Below, one piece after another: positions 1 through 8,758 of a stretch of DNA of 64,000 nt. The stretch lies in the NCBI GenBank assembly GCA_945271295.1, contig CALYPG010000003.1, forward strand, positions 99,673 through 163,672, written 5' to 3'. Within the stretch, counting starts at the first letter, position 1, and every line of letters begins with the position of its first letter. The stretch comes from an uncultured Gilliamella sp. (GTDB taxonomy: Bacteria > Pseudomonadota > Gammaproteobacteria > Enterobacterales > Orbaceae). The notes beneath the pieces are model-generated. The model saw only the letters and a list, made by a program, of their open reading frames with translations, did no database searches and was not told the origin of the DNA. The translations under genes were made by a program, and so were the position numbers.

Positions 1-364
1 GAACTCGTTATTAAAATCACCACATTTAAACCGAACTTTCTAAACCGCTTATGCAGCGGTGAACTTAGCATGCACAGCGTGATATTTTGACGGCGCTTTC
101 TAAACCGCTTATGCAGCGGTGAACGGTTGGAATCCATGTTAAAGGGCGGCGCGTTATTTCTAAACCGCTTATGCAGCGGTGAACTGCTATTATTTTAATT
201 AACTTGTCGGCTAATTTTTCTAAACCGCTTATGCAGCGGTGAACGCGTCGGTGGTTTTTCCTTTTTTAGTGCTACTTTTCTAAACCGCTTATGCAGCGGT
301 GAACACATGGTTGCTCTGACTCTGGAGGGGGCAGCCTTTCTAAACCGCTTATGCAGCGGTGAAC
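1..364 (-). CRISPR. Type I-F CRISPR array (leader-proximal end)
   Basis: Six complete 28-bp repeats begin at 37, 97, 157, 217, 277 and 337, and the last four bases of a seventh lie at 1-4. They are separated by six unique 32-bp spacers, giving an exact 60-bp period. On the minus strand the repeat starts GTTCACCGCTGCATAAGCGG and ends TTTAGAAA, with an internal palindrome. This matches the I-F (Csy) repeat class by length, spacer size and ends. Orientation is minus, so the leader lies to the right of 364 and the array runs off the left edge. All visible repeats look identical, as expected near the leader. Several spacers (65-96, 125-156, 305-336) are clearly richer in GC than the surroundings, which suits foreign DNA. 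No cas gene is in the window, so activity cannot be judged. Confidence 0.97.
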
Positions 365-470
365 TAGAATCGAACATACTATAAACCCTGTTTAATAAAA
401 GACAAATAATAATTTTAGTGTTAAAAACCCTTTTTTTGGCATCATTTATAACCTATTGATTTTATGAAAT
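365..470 (-). promoter_or_regulatory. CRISPR leader with putative promoter and IHF site
   Basis: This A+T-rich stretch abuts the first repeat. On the minus strand a -35-like TTGTCT (400-405) and a -10-like TATAGT (378-383), 16 bp apart, would start transcription roughly a dozen bases before the first repeat. Further upstream, 449-461 reads AATCAATAGGTTA on the minus strand, an exact match to the IHF consensus WATCAANNNNTTR. Type I-F leaders are known to use IHF during spacer acquisition. The assignments rest on consensus matching by eye. Confidence 0.6.
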
Positions 471-1006
471 TTTAAAATTGTTCAAAAAAAAAGGTTATTT
501 AACTTTATACTAGACTAATTGCTATCAAATGAGGTGGGTTAGTATGTCAAATCGGGATGTTTGACGCGTTGATATTTTGTCTGGAATAAAGCGTTAATAC
601 TTAATGAAAGCGAAAGGTAGCCATGATGCGACCTTTTTGATGATAACATTATAAAACAGTGTGAAAATGTTTCAGGTACACCATGCGTTTTAGTATAAAA
701 TCCCTCAAAAGTTATATTAAAAAAATTGACTTACTTTACAAGTGCACCTCAGATTAAAAATTGCTTTGCAATGATGTTAATTTTCTAATCCCACTCGAAA
801 TAGTTTACTGCAAGACAGTATATGGTTTAACATTTTGATTATAAAACCTTTCAAAATCTAACCATAATTTTAAACACGTAGTAAGAGCGCAATACTAGAT
901 AAATAACCTAAACTCAATTAGCTTTTTATGACTTTTCTAACAAGTCCAATATCTGAACTTGTATTTTTTATTAATGTATATTCTAGCTCCAATTAATATA
1001 ATGCGG
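471..1006. other. Gene-free stretch between CRISPR leader and nanQ
   Basis: No convincing coding frame was found on either strand. The stretch holds one copy of the 38-bp element (660-697) and is otherwise A+T-rich. No clear Rho-independent terminator could be seen for the leftward nanQ operon. Confidence 0.6.
660..697 (-). repeat. 38-bp interspersed element, copy D
   Basis: It aligns without gaps to the copies at 12364, 26533 and 35254. Plus-strand hallmarks are GTTTCAGGT at 669-677 and GTTTTAGTATA at 687-697. This is the most divergent copy in the middle and its right-half hairpin arms are imperfect. It lies about 310 bp past the stop codon of nanQ. Confidence 0.7.
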
Positions 1007-1471
1007 TTATATGATATGAATCGGTACTTTAAATACTGCTTTACGTACTTTTTGTGATTGTTCAACCATACATAAAGCTTGGTGCGGCTCCCCAGGATAA
1101 AATGTGACAAAATCCCCAGTTTTTAAATGAATTTTATTGGTTAATTTAGGCGACTGTAAAATAAAAAGATCGGGTTTCTTTTCATAACAAGCTTCGTTAA
1201 TAGCGTTTGTTAAACTATAACCAATAATTTCTTCACCGTTTAATATTAATTGAATATCTAAAAATTGTTTATGAAATTCAGTGTGTCTTTCGTTTTCAGG
1301 TGAGGTAAAAGAATCACTAATATTATAAAACCATTCTTCGCCTTCTTGTTGATAACGACCATCGGCTAAACTCTGTAGATTGGCTAATGTCATTTCAGGT
1401 CGAGACAAGATGTTATAAAGTGATTTGGGTAATGTTGCTAACTCCAATATGTTTATATTTCCTGCGATCAT
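1007..1471 (-). CDS. nanQ: YhcH/YjgK/YiaL family protein, NanQ-like anomerase
   Basis: The 154-residue product has the length and motifs of the YhcH/YjgK/YiaL (DUF386) cupin-like family. E. coli NanQ (YhcH) belongs to it and is reported to speed sialic acid anomer conversion. Visible conserved features are the EFHKQFLDIQ segment near residue 64 and FYPGEPHQ near residue 123. Both carry acidic and histidine residues expected to ligate metal in the beta-barrel. A GGAG ribosome-binding site precedes the ATG. It is the last gene of the leftward sugar-acid operon, about 85 bp after the sialidase-like gene. No nanK, nanE or nagB is nearby, so the true substrate may be another sugar acid. Family assignment is firm; substrate is inferred. 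Confidence 0.85.
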   Translation of the reverse strand: MIAGNINILELATLPKSLYNILSRPEMTLANLQSLADGRYQQEGEEWFYNISDSFTSPENERHTEFHKQFLDIQLILNGEEIIGYSLTNAINEACYEKKPDLFILQSPKLTNKIHLKTGDFVTFYPGEPHQALCMVEQSQKVRKAVFKVPIHII

Positions 1472-1555
1472 GTTTTATCTCCAACTTGCAATTTAACAAA
1501 TAACATGGTTAATAAATGGAATGCCATCATCCTTGACGACATTCATTTTGATTAT

Positions 1556-2737
1556 TTAGGCTTTTTTGACCCAATCTTCTTCAACCAGAACATATTTAAT
1601 AGCCATTCTAAAATAGGTGTAGGCAATATGTAGCTTTCCATCTAAACCTTGCTTAATGCTTGGATAAGAAAATTCGCGGTTAAGTTGATCTTTAGAATTA
1701 TTAGACATGCAATAACCATCCCCTTCATCTAAATTACGAATAAAAGGCCAAGATTTGCCATTGTCAGTTGAAATTGCTAAAGACATGGGGGCTCTAGGTG
1801 CTCCCCAAAAAGCATTTTTTTGTCCATCAATAATTGCCGCTTCTTTTTTATTGGCACTGGTTTCATCTTCAATTTCATCATAAAGTGAAACACGGCGTTC
1901 TTTGGCATCTTTAGCACTTGAATTATTAAAAACTAATGCAATATGTCCATTATCTAACACCGTAGCTTGAATAGACGAATTATTGTTTGGTAATGAAGTA
2001 GGATTAGGTTTACTCCATGTATTACCACCATCGGTTGATCTGCTTTCATAAATATAATCTGCCCAGCGACTACGGAAAAGTGCATATAAACTGCCATCTT
2101 TAAGCATCAAAATATTCATATGTACACAACCTAAGCTATCAGGGACATCTACATTTTTCCAGGTTACGCCTTTATCTTTAGATATCATGACACCACTGGT
2201 ATCATAACTACCAACCCATTTTTCTCCCGGTTTAGCAATGCAATAAAATACTGGCAAAAGCCAATCACCATTAGGCATCACCGTGATTGGCTGGCGGATA
2301 AAAATACCTTTATTAGCATCTTGCAGTAAAGTTTGGATAGGTCCCCAAGTTTCACCAAAATCATTTGATTTACGGTAACGAACAATAGCAGTATCTTGAT
2401 TACCAGAAATTTGAGCGGTATATAAGATCCAAAGTACATTATCAGGATCTAAAAAAAACAATGGATTTTGCTCCGATCGGGTTGAGTCTTCAGATAGTTT
2501 TATGGCTTTAGTCCAACTATTACTGCCTTTTTTTAACCTTGAATAATAAGCAGAAATATCAGCAATTCCTTCTTGGGTACCACCAAACCAAGTGCAAAGC
2601 ATATCGCCATTAGGCAATTGTAATAAATTAGCTGCATGATTTTGGACACAATTGGTCGGTAAATAAGCATCAATACGCTGAGGATCACTACTATTTTTAG
2701 TCAGTTCTCCTGAACAATTTAGATTAGGTTCAGTCAT
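1556..2737 (-). CDS. Sialidase-like BNR/Asp-box protein
   Basis: The 393-residue protein belongs to the six-bladed sialidase-like fold of the BNR_2 type. Four Asp-box-like turns are visible: SNDFGETWGP, SKDKGVTWKN, STDGGNTWSK and STDNGKSWPF. There is no signal peptide, so unlike secreted sialidases it should act in the cytoplasm on an imported molecule. An early segment, TWFGGTQEG, is typical of the BNR_2 subfamily. I see no obvious FRIP motif of classical GH33 sialidases. AAGGAG sits well before the ATG. It lies 12 bp after the SSS transporter gene, which argues for co-transcription. Its reaction is unknown: hydrolysis, lyase or epimerase activity on an acidic sugar are all possible. Confidence 0.8.
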   Translation of the reverse strand: MTEPNLNCSGELTKNSSDPQRIDAYLPTNCVQNHAANLLQLPNGDMLCTWFGGTQEGIADISAYYSRLKKGSNSWTKAIKLSEDSTRSEQNPLFFLDPDNVLWILYTAQISGNQDTAIVRYRKSNDFGETWGPIQTLLQDANKGIFIRQPITVMPNGDWLLPVFYCIAKPGEKWVGSYDTSGVMISKDKGVTWKNVDVPDSLGCVHMNILMLKDGSLYALFRSRWADYIYESRSTDGGNTWSKPNPTSLPNNNSSIQATVLDNGHIALVFNNSSAKDAKERRVSLYDEIEDETSANKKEAAIIDGQKNAFWGAPRAPMSLAISTDNGKSWPFIRNLDEGDGYCMSNNSKDQLNREFSYPSIKQGLDGKLHIAYTYFRMAIKYVLVEEDWVKKA

Positions 2738-2749
2738 TATATTATCTCC

Positions 2750-4147
2750 TTATTCAGACTTAGCTTTTGTTTTTACAAAAGGGCTAATCAATAATTTATC
2801 CAACAACATAATTAATGCAGGTGATAGTAAGGCAACATACATATTATTTATTCCCCATGGATCACCAAAGTAAAACCATAAAGAAGTGATAACTGCTGCA
2901 CCGACTAGCGCTAAATTTGCTGCGCGCGTACTATTTAAAAATGGTAGATAGAATGCGATCATAGCAACAATGGTAATTGATAAGCGAATCGCTCTGGTAA
3001 AGAAAGATAATTTTAGTACTTCCGGAAAGGCTAAAACTAACAGCAAAGGGGCAAAACCAACAATAACAGAGATTATTTTGGTTGCTTTAAATTCCTTTTC
3101 TTGAGTTGGTTTATAATACGGAACATAAAAATCTTTAACAATCAATGAAGCTATCGCTAATGCTACTGTACTTACACTAATAAAAATTGAGGCAACTAAC
3201 GAGGTTGTAATTATACCAGCCATAAATGGGTTCATATCTTGAATAAATACTGGCAAAGCATATAAACTTTTAATTTCCGGATGTAAGAATTTTGCAGCGA
3301 CACCAATAATGGCAATAGCTAATGCAATTGGTAAACAGAAGAAGAATGCGTACCAACAAGCTTTTTTAGCTGATTTGGCATCTTTGGTAGATGAAATCGC
3401 TTGAATTACAAACTGTGTACAGAAAATTGAACCAATTGTACCAATTAGCCAAGCAAAAATGGTACTCGCACCAATACTGCCATCCCATGTCCAGTAATGA
3501 GGAGGCATTTGTTCAATCATTGGTCCAAAACCACCTGTGAGGTATAATGCCGTACCAAGAATAAACAATACACCAAAATATTTAACCGCACTGTGAATAA
3601 TAGTTACATAAGCAACACCTTTTAATCCACCAAATGCAAAATAAAAGGTACTGACAACCGCAGTAATAAACGCCGCTACGGGTAATGAAATTTGAAGTAC
3701 CGTCGATATGGCCGCCGCCCCACTGATATAATTACCAACATTAACCAAAGTTAGTGCATAAATCATAATAATTGATATTAAATTTTTGGTTGAATTACCA
3801 TATTTTTGCGCAATAGCTGCTGAAATGGTAATTTCACCAGTATTATATATTTTTTTAACGAGCAATAAACCAAATAATGGGAAACCAATTGCCGCACCAA
3901 TAACTGACCACGAGGCAGCAATCCCATTATCAAAAGCAGACTGTGCTGTACCAATAGTGGATTTAGCACCGATATATTCTGTCATTAATAAGATACCCAC
4001 AACAATAGCTGGTACTGCCCGCGACCCTTCCATAAAATCACTATTACTTTTACTTCTTAAAAAATAAGTCATCCAAGATGTAGCTAAAATATAAATAACT
4101 ACAATACTTACAATAATGATTGTGTCCATCGTTCCAAAGTAATGCAT
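2750..4147 (-). CDS. Sodium:solute symporter (SSS family), sugar-acid uptake
   Basis: The 465-residue hydrophobic protein has about 12-13 predicted membrane segments and the arrangement of the SSS family, whose members import sialic acid, sugars, proline and other solutes with Na+. The early segment LLMTEYIGAKSTIGTAQSAF is typical of the family's unwound first core helix. An AGGT ribosome-binding site suits the ATG at 4147; a second ATG six codons on (MDTIII) is an alternative. It is located between the aldolase and sialidase-like genes in one operon, so it probably imports the substrate of the pathway. The substrate cannot be read from the sequence. Confidence 0.85.
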   Translation of the reverse strand: MHYFGTMDTIIIVSIVVIYILATSWMTYFLRSKSNSDFMEGSRAVPAIVVGILLMTEYIGAKSTIGTAQSAFDNGIAASWSVIGAAIGFPLFGLLLVKKIYNTGEITISAAIAQKYGNSTKNLISIIMIYALTLVNVGNYISGAAAISTVLQISLPVAAFITAVVSTFYFAFGGLKGVAYVTIIHSAVKYFGVLFILGTALYLTGGFGPMIEQMPPHYWTWDGSIGASTIFAWLIGTIGSIFCTQFVIQAISSTKDAKSAKKACWYAFFFCLPIALAIAIIGVAAKFLHPEIKSLYALPVFIQDMNPFMAGIITTSLVASIFISVSTVALAIASLIVKDFYVPYYKPTQEKEFKATKIISVIVGFAPLLLVLAFPEVLKLSFFTRAIRLSITIVAMIAFYLPFLNSTRAANLALVGAAVITSLWFYFGDPWGINNMYVALLSPALIMLLDKLLISPFVKTKAKSE

Positions 4148-4183
4148 AAATCACCTATCCTGTAATTACATGTTAAATATGAA

Positions 4184-5062
4184 CTATAGTTGATTCACAA
4201 TAGTTCTAATGGTGGCGATATGTTCATCGGAGAACATGATAGGATAACGGCTGACACCGACCTCTTCGCCCATTAGTGTTAACGCTTTTTTCACCGCTGC
4301 TGGTGAAAATACTGTTGCATAAAGATTCTTTCTTAAATCGCCCACTGCATCTTGTGCGGCTTTTGATTTATCCAAATCACCTAATTTAAAATTCTTCCAA
4401 ATGGCATTAATGTACCCAGGTGCCACATTAGCGAGTCCAGAAATAGAGCCTACTGCGCCACCAACAAATCCTTGATAAATTAAAGAATCGGGGCCTGTTA
4501 ACACATCAAAACCATCGATTTTATTTGCTACATCGAGGAAAGCTTGTAAACTTTCAGCGCTACCAGCACTATCTTTAATCCCTAAAATATTTGGATGTTC
4601 TGCTAGTTTTGCGGCAGTTTCTGGTTGAATAGTGTTGCCGGTTCTTGCTGGAATGTTGTATAAAAACACAGGCACAGTCAGTGCATCTGCAATGGCAGTA
4701 TAGTGATAGATAAGTTCTTCTTGTTTGACTGGAATAAAATACGGTGCAATGACTGATACCGCATCGACGCCTAATTTTTGAATCTCTTTGCCTAATTTAA
4801 TGGTCTCACGGGTCGAGATTTCGCCGATATGAGCCATAACCGGTGAACGTCCTGCTACTTCATCAACACAAACTTCGGTCACCTTGATTTTTTCCTGTGT
4901 ACTTAAAACAAAAAATTCACCATTAGTACCATTACAAAAAACACTATTACCGTTGATCAGTTGACGCTGAACCTGTTTACGCATCCGTTTAGGGCAAAAA
5001 TCACCATTATCATCAAAGGTTGTGACAATGGCGGTTAAAATACCTTCAATTTTTTTACTCAT
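4184..5062 (-). CDS. DapA/NanA-superfamily aldolase
   Basis: The 292-residue protein is a class I aldolase of the dihydrodipicolinate synthase / N-acetylneuraminate lyase superfamily. The Schiff-base lysine lies in GIKDSAG near residue 162 and the catalytic tyrosine in FLYNIPARTGN near residue 135. The GTNGEFFVL segment near residue 46 replaces the usual GTTGE loop that binds pyruvate carboxylate. YNIPARTG is closer to DapA/KDG-aldolase-type members than to classical NanA. The housekeeping dapA is presumably elsewhere, and the operon context points to cleavage of a 2-keto-3-deoxy acid into pyruvate and an aldehyde. AGGAG precedes the ATG. The exact substrate is unassigned. Confidence 0.85.
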   Translation of the reverse strand: MSKKIEGILTAIVTTFDDNGDFCPKRMRKQVQRQLINGNSVFCNGTNGEFFVLSTQEKIKVTEVCVDEVAGRSPVMAHIGEISTRETIKLGKEIQKLGVDAVSVIAPYFIPVKQEELIYHYTAIADALTVPVFLYNIPARTGNTIQPETAAKLAEHPNILGIKDSAGSAESLQAFLDVANKIDGFDVLTGPDSLIYQGFVGGAVGSISGLANVAPGYINAIWKNFKLGDLDKSKAAQDAVGDLRKNLYATVFSPAAVKKALTLMGEEVGVSRYPIMFSDEHIATIRTIVNQL

Positions 5063-5088
5063 TATATTTACTCCTGTTGAATAAATTT

Positions 5089-6225
5089 TTAAAAAAGGGA
5101 TTGATAAATAGCTAGCACATCCTCTTTGGTTACCTTTTTAGGAACGTTATTCATAAGTCGCTTTACATCCAATGCAGCATCAACGAGATATGGCAAGTTA
5201 TCTGGCGAGATATTAAGTTCATGTAATTTGGTAGGTAATGCCAATCGTTTTACTAACTCTCTAAAATAATTAACCAAAGCGTGGGATTTTTCTTCAGTAG
5301 TTAGTGAATGCTTAGCATCTGGTAATAAGTCATAAGCTTTGGCAAACTTATCAACCACTGCATCACGCACAAACTCCATACAAGGAACAAGTAAAATGGC
5401 ATTGGCAACACCATGCGCTATATGGTATTTACCGCCTAGTGGATAAGACATAGCATGAACTAAATGCGTACCGGCATGCGCAATAGCAGCACCACCGTAG
5501 TAAGAAGCCCAAAGCATATTAAGTTTGGCATCAATATCACCTTTATCACTGACTGATTTTTCAAGTGAACTAAATAGTTTTTGCATACCAATTAATGCAT
5601 AATTGTCACCAATTGGATTAGCAATACTGGCAGTAAAGCACTCAATCAAATGACACAAGGCATCAACCCCAGTTGAGGCAGCAATATGATTTGGCATAGA
5701 TGTAGTTAATTCTGGCACTAAACAAACATAATCCGGTAACATTACCGGTGAAATAATACCTTGTTTAGTATCTTTTTCTGGTATTGCTAATATAGCATTA
5801 GGCGTTGCTTCTGAACCTGTGCCGGCAGTGGTTGGAATTAAAATTGAGGTGCACCGTTTAGTGGGCTTATCACCTGCTAATAATTCAGTTAGTGTTATAT
5901 TTGCATCTTTCACACATAAAACGGAAATTAATTTAGCGACATCAAGTACGCTCCCGCCACCTACACCAATGACCAGATCAGCATCTGATACTTTCATATT
6001 ATTTAATAAATCGGTGACATCGTGATGACTCGGTTCTGGCGGAATATCATCAACTAAAGTAACTATAGGCACAGTATCTTTGACTTTATTAATCAATGTT
6101 GATACTTCAGGTAGATTGATAATATTTTTATCGGTAATAAATAATGTATGTTTTCGTCCTTTTAATAAAAAATGAAGATCTTTTAATATCCCCTGTCCAC
6201 TTAGGATGGTACTGTTTATGTGCAT
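5089..6225 (-). CDS. Iron-containing (group III) alcohol dehydrogenase
   Basis: The 378-residue protein has the Fe-ADH signature: nucleotide-binding GVGGGSVLDVAK near residue 86 and GTGSEATP near residue 135. The metal site is formed by the Asp in ASTGVDALCHLIE and later histidines in HAMSYPLGG and HIAHGVANA. Such enzymes interconvert an aldehyde and an alcohol with NAD(P)H. It is the first gene of the leftward operon, directly upstream of the aldolase. A natural reading is that it processes the aldehyde released by that aldolase. GGAG precedes the ATG. Substrate is inferred only from neighbours. Confidence 0.88.
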   Translation of the reverse strand: MHINSTILSGQGILKDLHFLLKGRKHTLFITDKNIINLPEVSTLINKVKDTVPIVTLVDDIPPEPSHHDVTDLLNNMKVSDADLVIGVGGGSVLDVAKLISVLCVKDANITLTELLAGDKPTKRCTSILIPTTAGTGSEATPNAILAIPEKDTKQGIISPVMLPDYVCLVPELTTSMPNHIAASTGVDALCHLIECFTASIANPIGDNYALIGMQKLFSSLEKSVSDKGDIDAKLNMLWASYYGGAAIAHAGTHLVHAMSYPLGGKYHIAHGVANAILLVPCMEFVRDAVVDKFAKAYDLLPDAKHSLTTEEKSHALVNYFRELVKRLALPTKLHELNISPDNLPYLVDAALDVKRLMNNVPKKVTKEDVLAIYQSLF

Positions 6226-6341
6226 AATTAACTCCGGTTAATATTTCAAAGCTAAAATGAATAATAAAAATCAATTTGATTTATTTTGCTCAATAATAAT
6301 AGGGTAAAATAGCATAAATGAACAAATATAATATTTAAAAA

Positions 6342-6357
6342 CATGATCAAGATCACA
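6342..6357. promoter_or_regulatory. Putative CRP-cAMP site
   Basis: CATGATCAAGATCACA matches the symmetrical CRP consensus TGTGATCTAGATCACA at 13 of 16 positions, including the whole right half. It lies midway in the divergent region between the Fe-ADH and kinase operons, where catabolite control of both would be expected. Confidence 0.6.
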
Positions 6358-6360
6358 AAA

Positions 6361-6394
6361 CAATTAAAATGATTAAATTTAATCATTTTAATTG
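6361..6394. promoter_or_regulatory. Perfect 34-nt palindrome, likely operator
   Basis: The left half CAATTAAAATGATTAAA is followed at once by its exact reverse complement. The palindrome begins four bases after the CRP-like site and touches the -35 of the kinase promoter. That position is ideal for repression by the local DeoR-family protein encoded at 8759. Function is inferred from symmetry and position. Confidence 0.6.
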
Positions 6395-6421
6395 CGTTTT
6401 TTTAAAAGAAATCGGTATAAT
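6392..6421 (+). promoter_or_regulatory. Putative sigma70 promoter of dtnK operon
   Basis: TTGCGT (6392-6397) and a perfect TATAAT (6416-6421) are separated by 18 bp. A start near 6428 gives a leader of about 30 nt before the ATG at 6457. The -35 overlaps the end of the 34-nt palindrome. Confidence 0.6.
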
Positions 6422-6456
6422 CGAAAAATGAAAAAATTTATAACAATAGGTAATCA

Positions 6457-7731
6457 ATGATTGAATTAATTATTGCTGATGATTTCACTGGCTCTAATGA
6501 TGCAGGAGTACAATTGGTTAATAAGGGAATGACCGTCAATGTTTTTTTTGATTGGCAACATGCTAATTTTTGTGAAAATAATTCAAATGCCGAGCATACA
6601 AATAGCGTGATGGTAATTAATACTGAAAGCCGAGCAACGACCAGTGAAGAAGCACAGAAAAGAATCAAAACGGTAATGGCGAATAATAGCAAAGATAAAC
6701 ATTGTTATAAAAAGATTGATTCGACCCTGCGAGGTAATATTGGCGCTGAAATAGAAGCACTTTTAGATAGTACTCATTATAAAGTAGCATTAGTTATTCC
6801 TGCTTTCCCTAAAATGAAACGTATCACCAAAAAAGGGAAGTGTTATATTGATGGTATTGAACTAATCAAAACTGAATTTGCTAGCGATCCTAAAACACCG
6901 ATTTACTCATCAAATATCAAAGCGTGTATTGAACAGCAAACAACTTTGTTATGTGAAGAAATTTATTTAGAAACAGTAAGAAGTCAGCAATTACAACATC
7001 AAATAGAAGCGCTAATTGATAAAAATCATAAAATTATTGTGATTGATGCCGAAAGTGATCAAGATCTACAACTGATTATTCAACAAATTTTGCCGATACA
7101 AGAACAAGTATTACTCGTGGGTTCTGCTGGACTGATTGATTTTTTACCAATAGTAGCAAAACAAAAAGTAAAAACCGATAGCAACACTAAGAGTAATCCA
7201 CTGCTAGTTATAGCTGGTTCAATGAGTGAAACAACACAACAGCAAATTAGCTACACCATAAAAAATGGGAATAACAATTGGAAAGTTGTCGATATTGAGA
7301 TTACTGATTTAATACTAAAATTCCCAGATAGGAAATTAACAAAGTATATAGAACAAATTCAACAAATACTTGATTATCACCAACACTGTATTGTTAGAAC
7401 TAGCTCAAATCGTGCAGACCGTCATAAGATTGATAGTTATTGTCAAAAATATCAGTTGACGCGAACTCAATTAGGAGAACAAATCTGTCAATCATTAGGG
7501 TTATTAGTCAATCATTTACAATTTCATAACCTGTTTTTAACCGGAGGTGACGTTGCTATTTCAGTTGCAAAATCATTAGGCGCAATTGGTTTTAAAATTG
7601 AAGGAGAAGTCAGTGTCGGTGTACCTTATGGCAAATTGATAAGTGAAAAGAACTTACATTATCGGGTATTTACCAAAGCAGGTGGCTTTGGATGCCAAGA
7701 CATATTTTTAAAAGCATTAGCATTTATTTAA
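6457..7731 (+). CDS. dtnK: Four-carbon acid sugar kinase (DUF1537, DtnK/OtnK type)
   Basis: The 424-residue protein starts with IADDFTGSNDAGVQL, the N-terminal signature of the DUF1537 kinases that phosphorylate four-carbon sugar acids such as threonate and erythronate. The C-terminal nucleotide-binding domain shows LFLTGGDVA near residue 364 and KAGGFG near residue 408. Paired with PdxA2, such kinases yield 4-phosphothreonate or 4-phosphoerythronate, which the dehydrogenase converts to dihydroxyacetone phosphate. The PdxA2 gene follows after 12 bp. It is divergent from the aldolase operon. Whether the substrate is D-threonate, D-erythronate or another acid cannot be told from sequence, so the symbol is by family. 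Confidence 0.88.
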   Translation: MIELIIADDFTGSNDAGVQLVNKGMTVNVFFDWQHANFCENNSNAEHTNSVMVINTESRATTSEEAQKRIKTVMANNSKDKHCYKKIDSTLRGNIGAEIEALLDSTHYKVALVIPAFPKMKRITKKGKCYIDGIELIKTEFASDPKTPIYSSNIKACIEQQTTLLCEEIYLETVRSQQLQHQIEALIDKNHKIIVIDAESDQDLQLIIQQILPIQEQVLLVGSAGLIDFLPIVAKQKVKTDSNTKSNPLLVIAGSMSETTQQQISYTIKNGNNNWKVVDIEITDLILKFPDRKLTKYIEQIQQILDYHQHCIVRTSSNRADRHKIDSYCQKYQLTRTQLGEQICQSLGLLVNHLQFHNLFLTGGDVAISVAKSLGAIGFKIEGEVSVGVPYGKLISEKNLHYRVFTKAGGFGCQDIFLKALAFI

Positions 7732-7743
7732 AGGAGACTAATT

Positions 7744-8724
7744 GTGTCAAAAATCGTAGCGATAACTATGGGCGATCCCGCAGGCATTGGTCCTGAAATT
7801 ATTGTCAAAGCTTTACAAGCAGATATTTTGAAAAATATCCATTCGGTTGTGATTGGTTCAGCTGAATTATTGAAAAAACAATTAAATATGGGGTTATTTA
7901 AGCAGGTTAACTTTAATGTAATTGATAAAGTTAGCGATGCCAATTTTTCACCTAACATTATCAATGTGATTGATATTAAATTAGCAGATTTTGATTCTTT
8001 ACAACCAGGAATAATTCAACCTCAAGCTGGTGATTTAGCTTATCGCTGTGTAAAAAAAGCCACTGAGCTAGCATTAAAAGGAGAGGTCACAGCAATTGCT
8101 ACCGCACCACTAAATAAAGAAGCATTACATTCCGCCGGGCATATGTATCCGGGCCATACCGAATTATTAGCTAAATTAACTAACAGTAAAGATGTGGCTA
8201 TGGTACTTTATACTGATTCACTCAAAGTCATTCACGTCACCACGCACGTATCACTACGTAAATTTTTAGATACCTTAAATTGTGATCGAATTGAAAAAGT
8301 GATTAAAATTGCTGATGATTTTCTTAAAAAGATTGGTATTAAACATCCTAAAATTGCGGTTGCCGGCGTTAATCCACATGCAGGCGAACATGGTTTATTT
8401 GGTGATGAAGAAATTAGATTTGTTACACCCGCTATCGAAACCATGCGTCAATGTGGCTGTGATGTAACTGGTCCATGTGCACCAGATACGGTATTTTTAC
8501 AAGCTCAGCAAGGTAAATTTGATATGGTGGTCGCGATGTATCACGATCAGGGGCATATCCCCCTTAAATTATTAGGATTTTATGATGGAGTGAATATTGC
8601 TGCTGGTTTACCGTTTATACGCACATCAGCCGATCATGGCACCGCATTTGATATTGCATGGCAAGGTGTTGCCAAAGCCGATAGTATGATAGAATCAATC
8701 CGCTTAGCGGAACTGTTATCTTAA
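7744..8724 (+). CDS. pdxA2: PdxA2-type 4-phospho-threonate/erythronate dehydrogenase
   Basis: The 326-residue protein is of the PdxA family: AITMGDPAGIGPE at the N-terminus, then TTHVSLR, GVNPHAGEHG and YHDQGHIPLK, which carry the metal-binding histidines. PdxA makes a vitamin B6 precursor, but members encoded beside a DUF1537 kinase (PdxA2) oxidise and decarboxylate four-carbon acid phosphates to dihydroxyacetone phosphate. The position directly after the kinase supports the PdxA2 role. AGGAG precedes the GTG start. A housekeeping PdxA function cannot be excluded from this window alone. Confidence 0.85.
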   Translation: MSKIVAITMGDPAGIGPEIIVKALQADILKNIHSVVIGSAELLKKQLNMGLFKQVNFNVIDKVSDANFSPNIINVIDIKLADFDSLQPGIIQPQAGDLAYRCVKKATELALKGEVTAIATAPLNKEALHSAGHMYPGHTELLAKLTNSKDVAMVLYTDSLKVIHVTTHVSLRKFLDTLNCDRIEKVIKIADDFLKKIGIKHPKIAVAGVNPHAGEHGLFGDEEIRFVTPAIETMRQCGCDVTGPCAPDTVFLQAQQGKFDMVVAMYHDQGHIPLKLLGFYDGVNIAAGLPFIRTSADHGTAFDIAWQGVAKADSMIESIRLAELLS

Positions 8725-8758
8725 TAGGGTAGTAGAAACAAAAAAAGAGGATTGTACA

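Noticed and set aside
195..377. 60-codon minus-strand frame across the CRISPR array
   Set aside because: Its residues repeat with the array (SPLHKRFRK three times), so it is only the translated repeat and spacers.
3786..4067. 93-codon plus-strand frame inside the SSS transporter gene
   Set aside because: It is antisense to a well-supported membrane protein gene and is an ordinary shadow frame.
4184..5062. Naming the aldolase nanA
   Set aside because: The YNIPARTG block and lack of nanK/nanE nearby fit a DapA/KDG-type member equally well, so only the superfamily is claimed.
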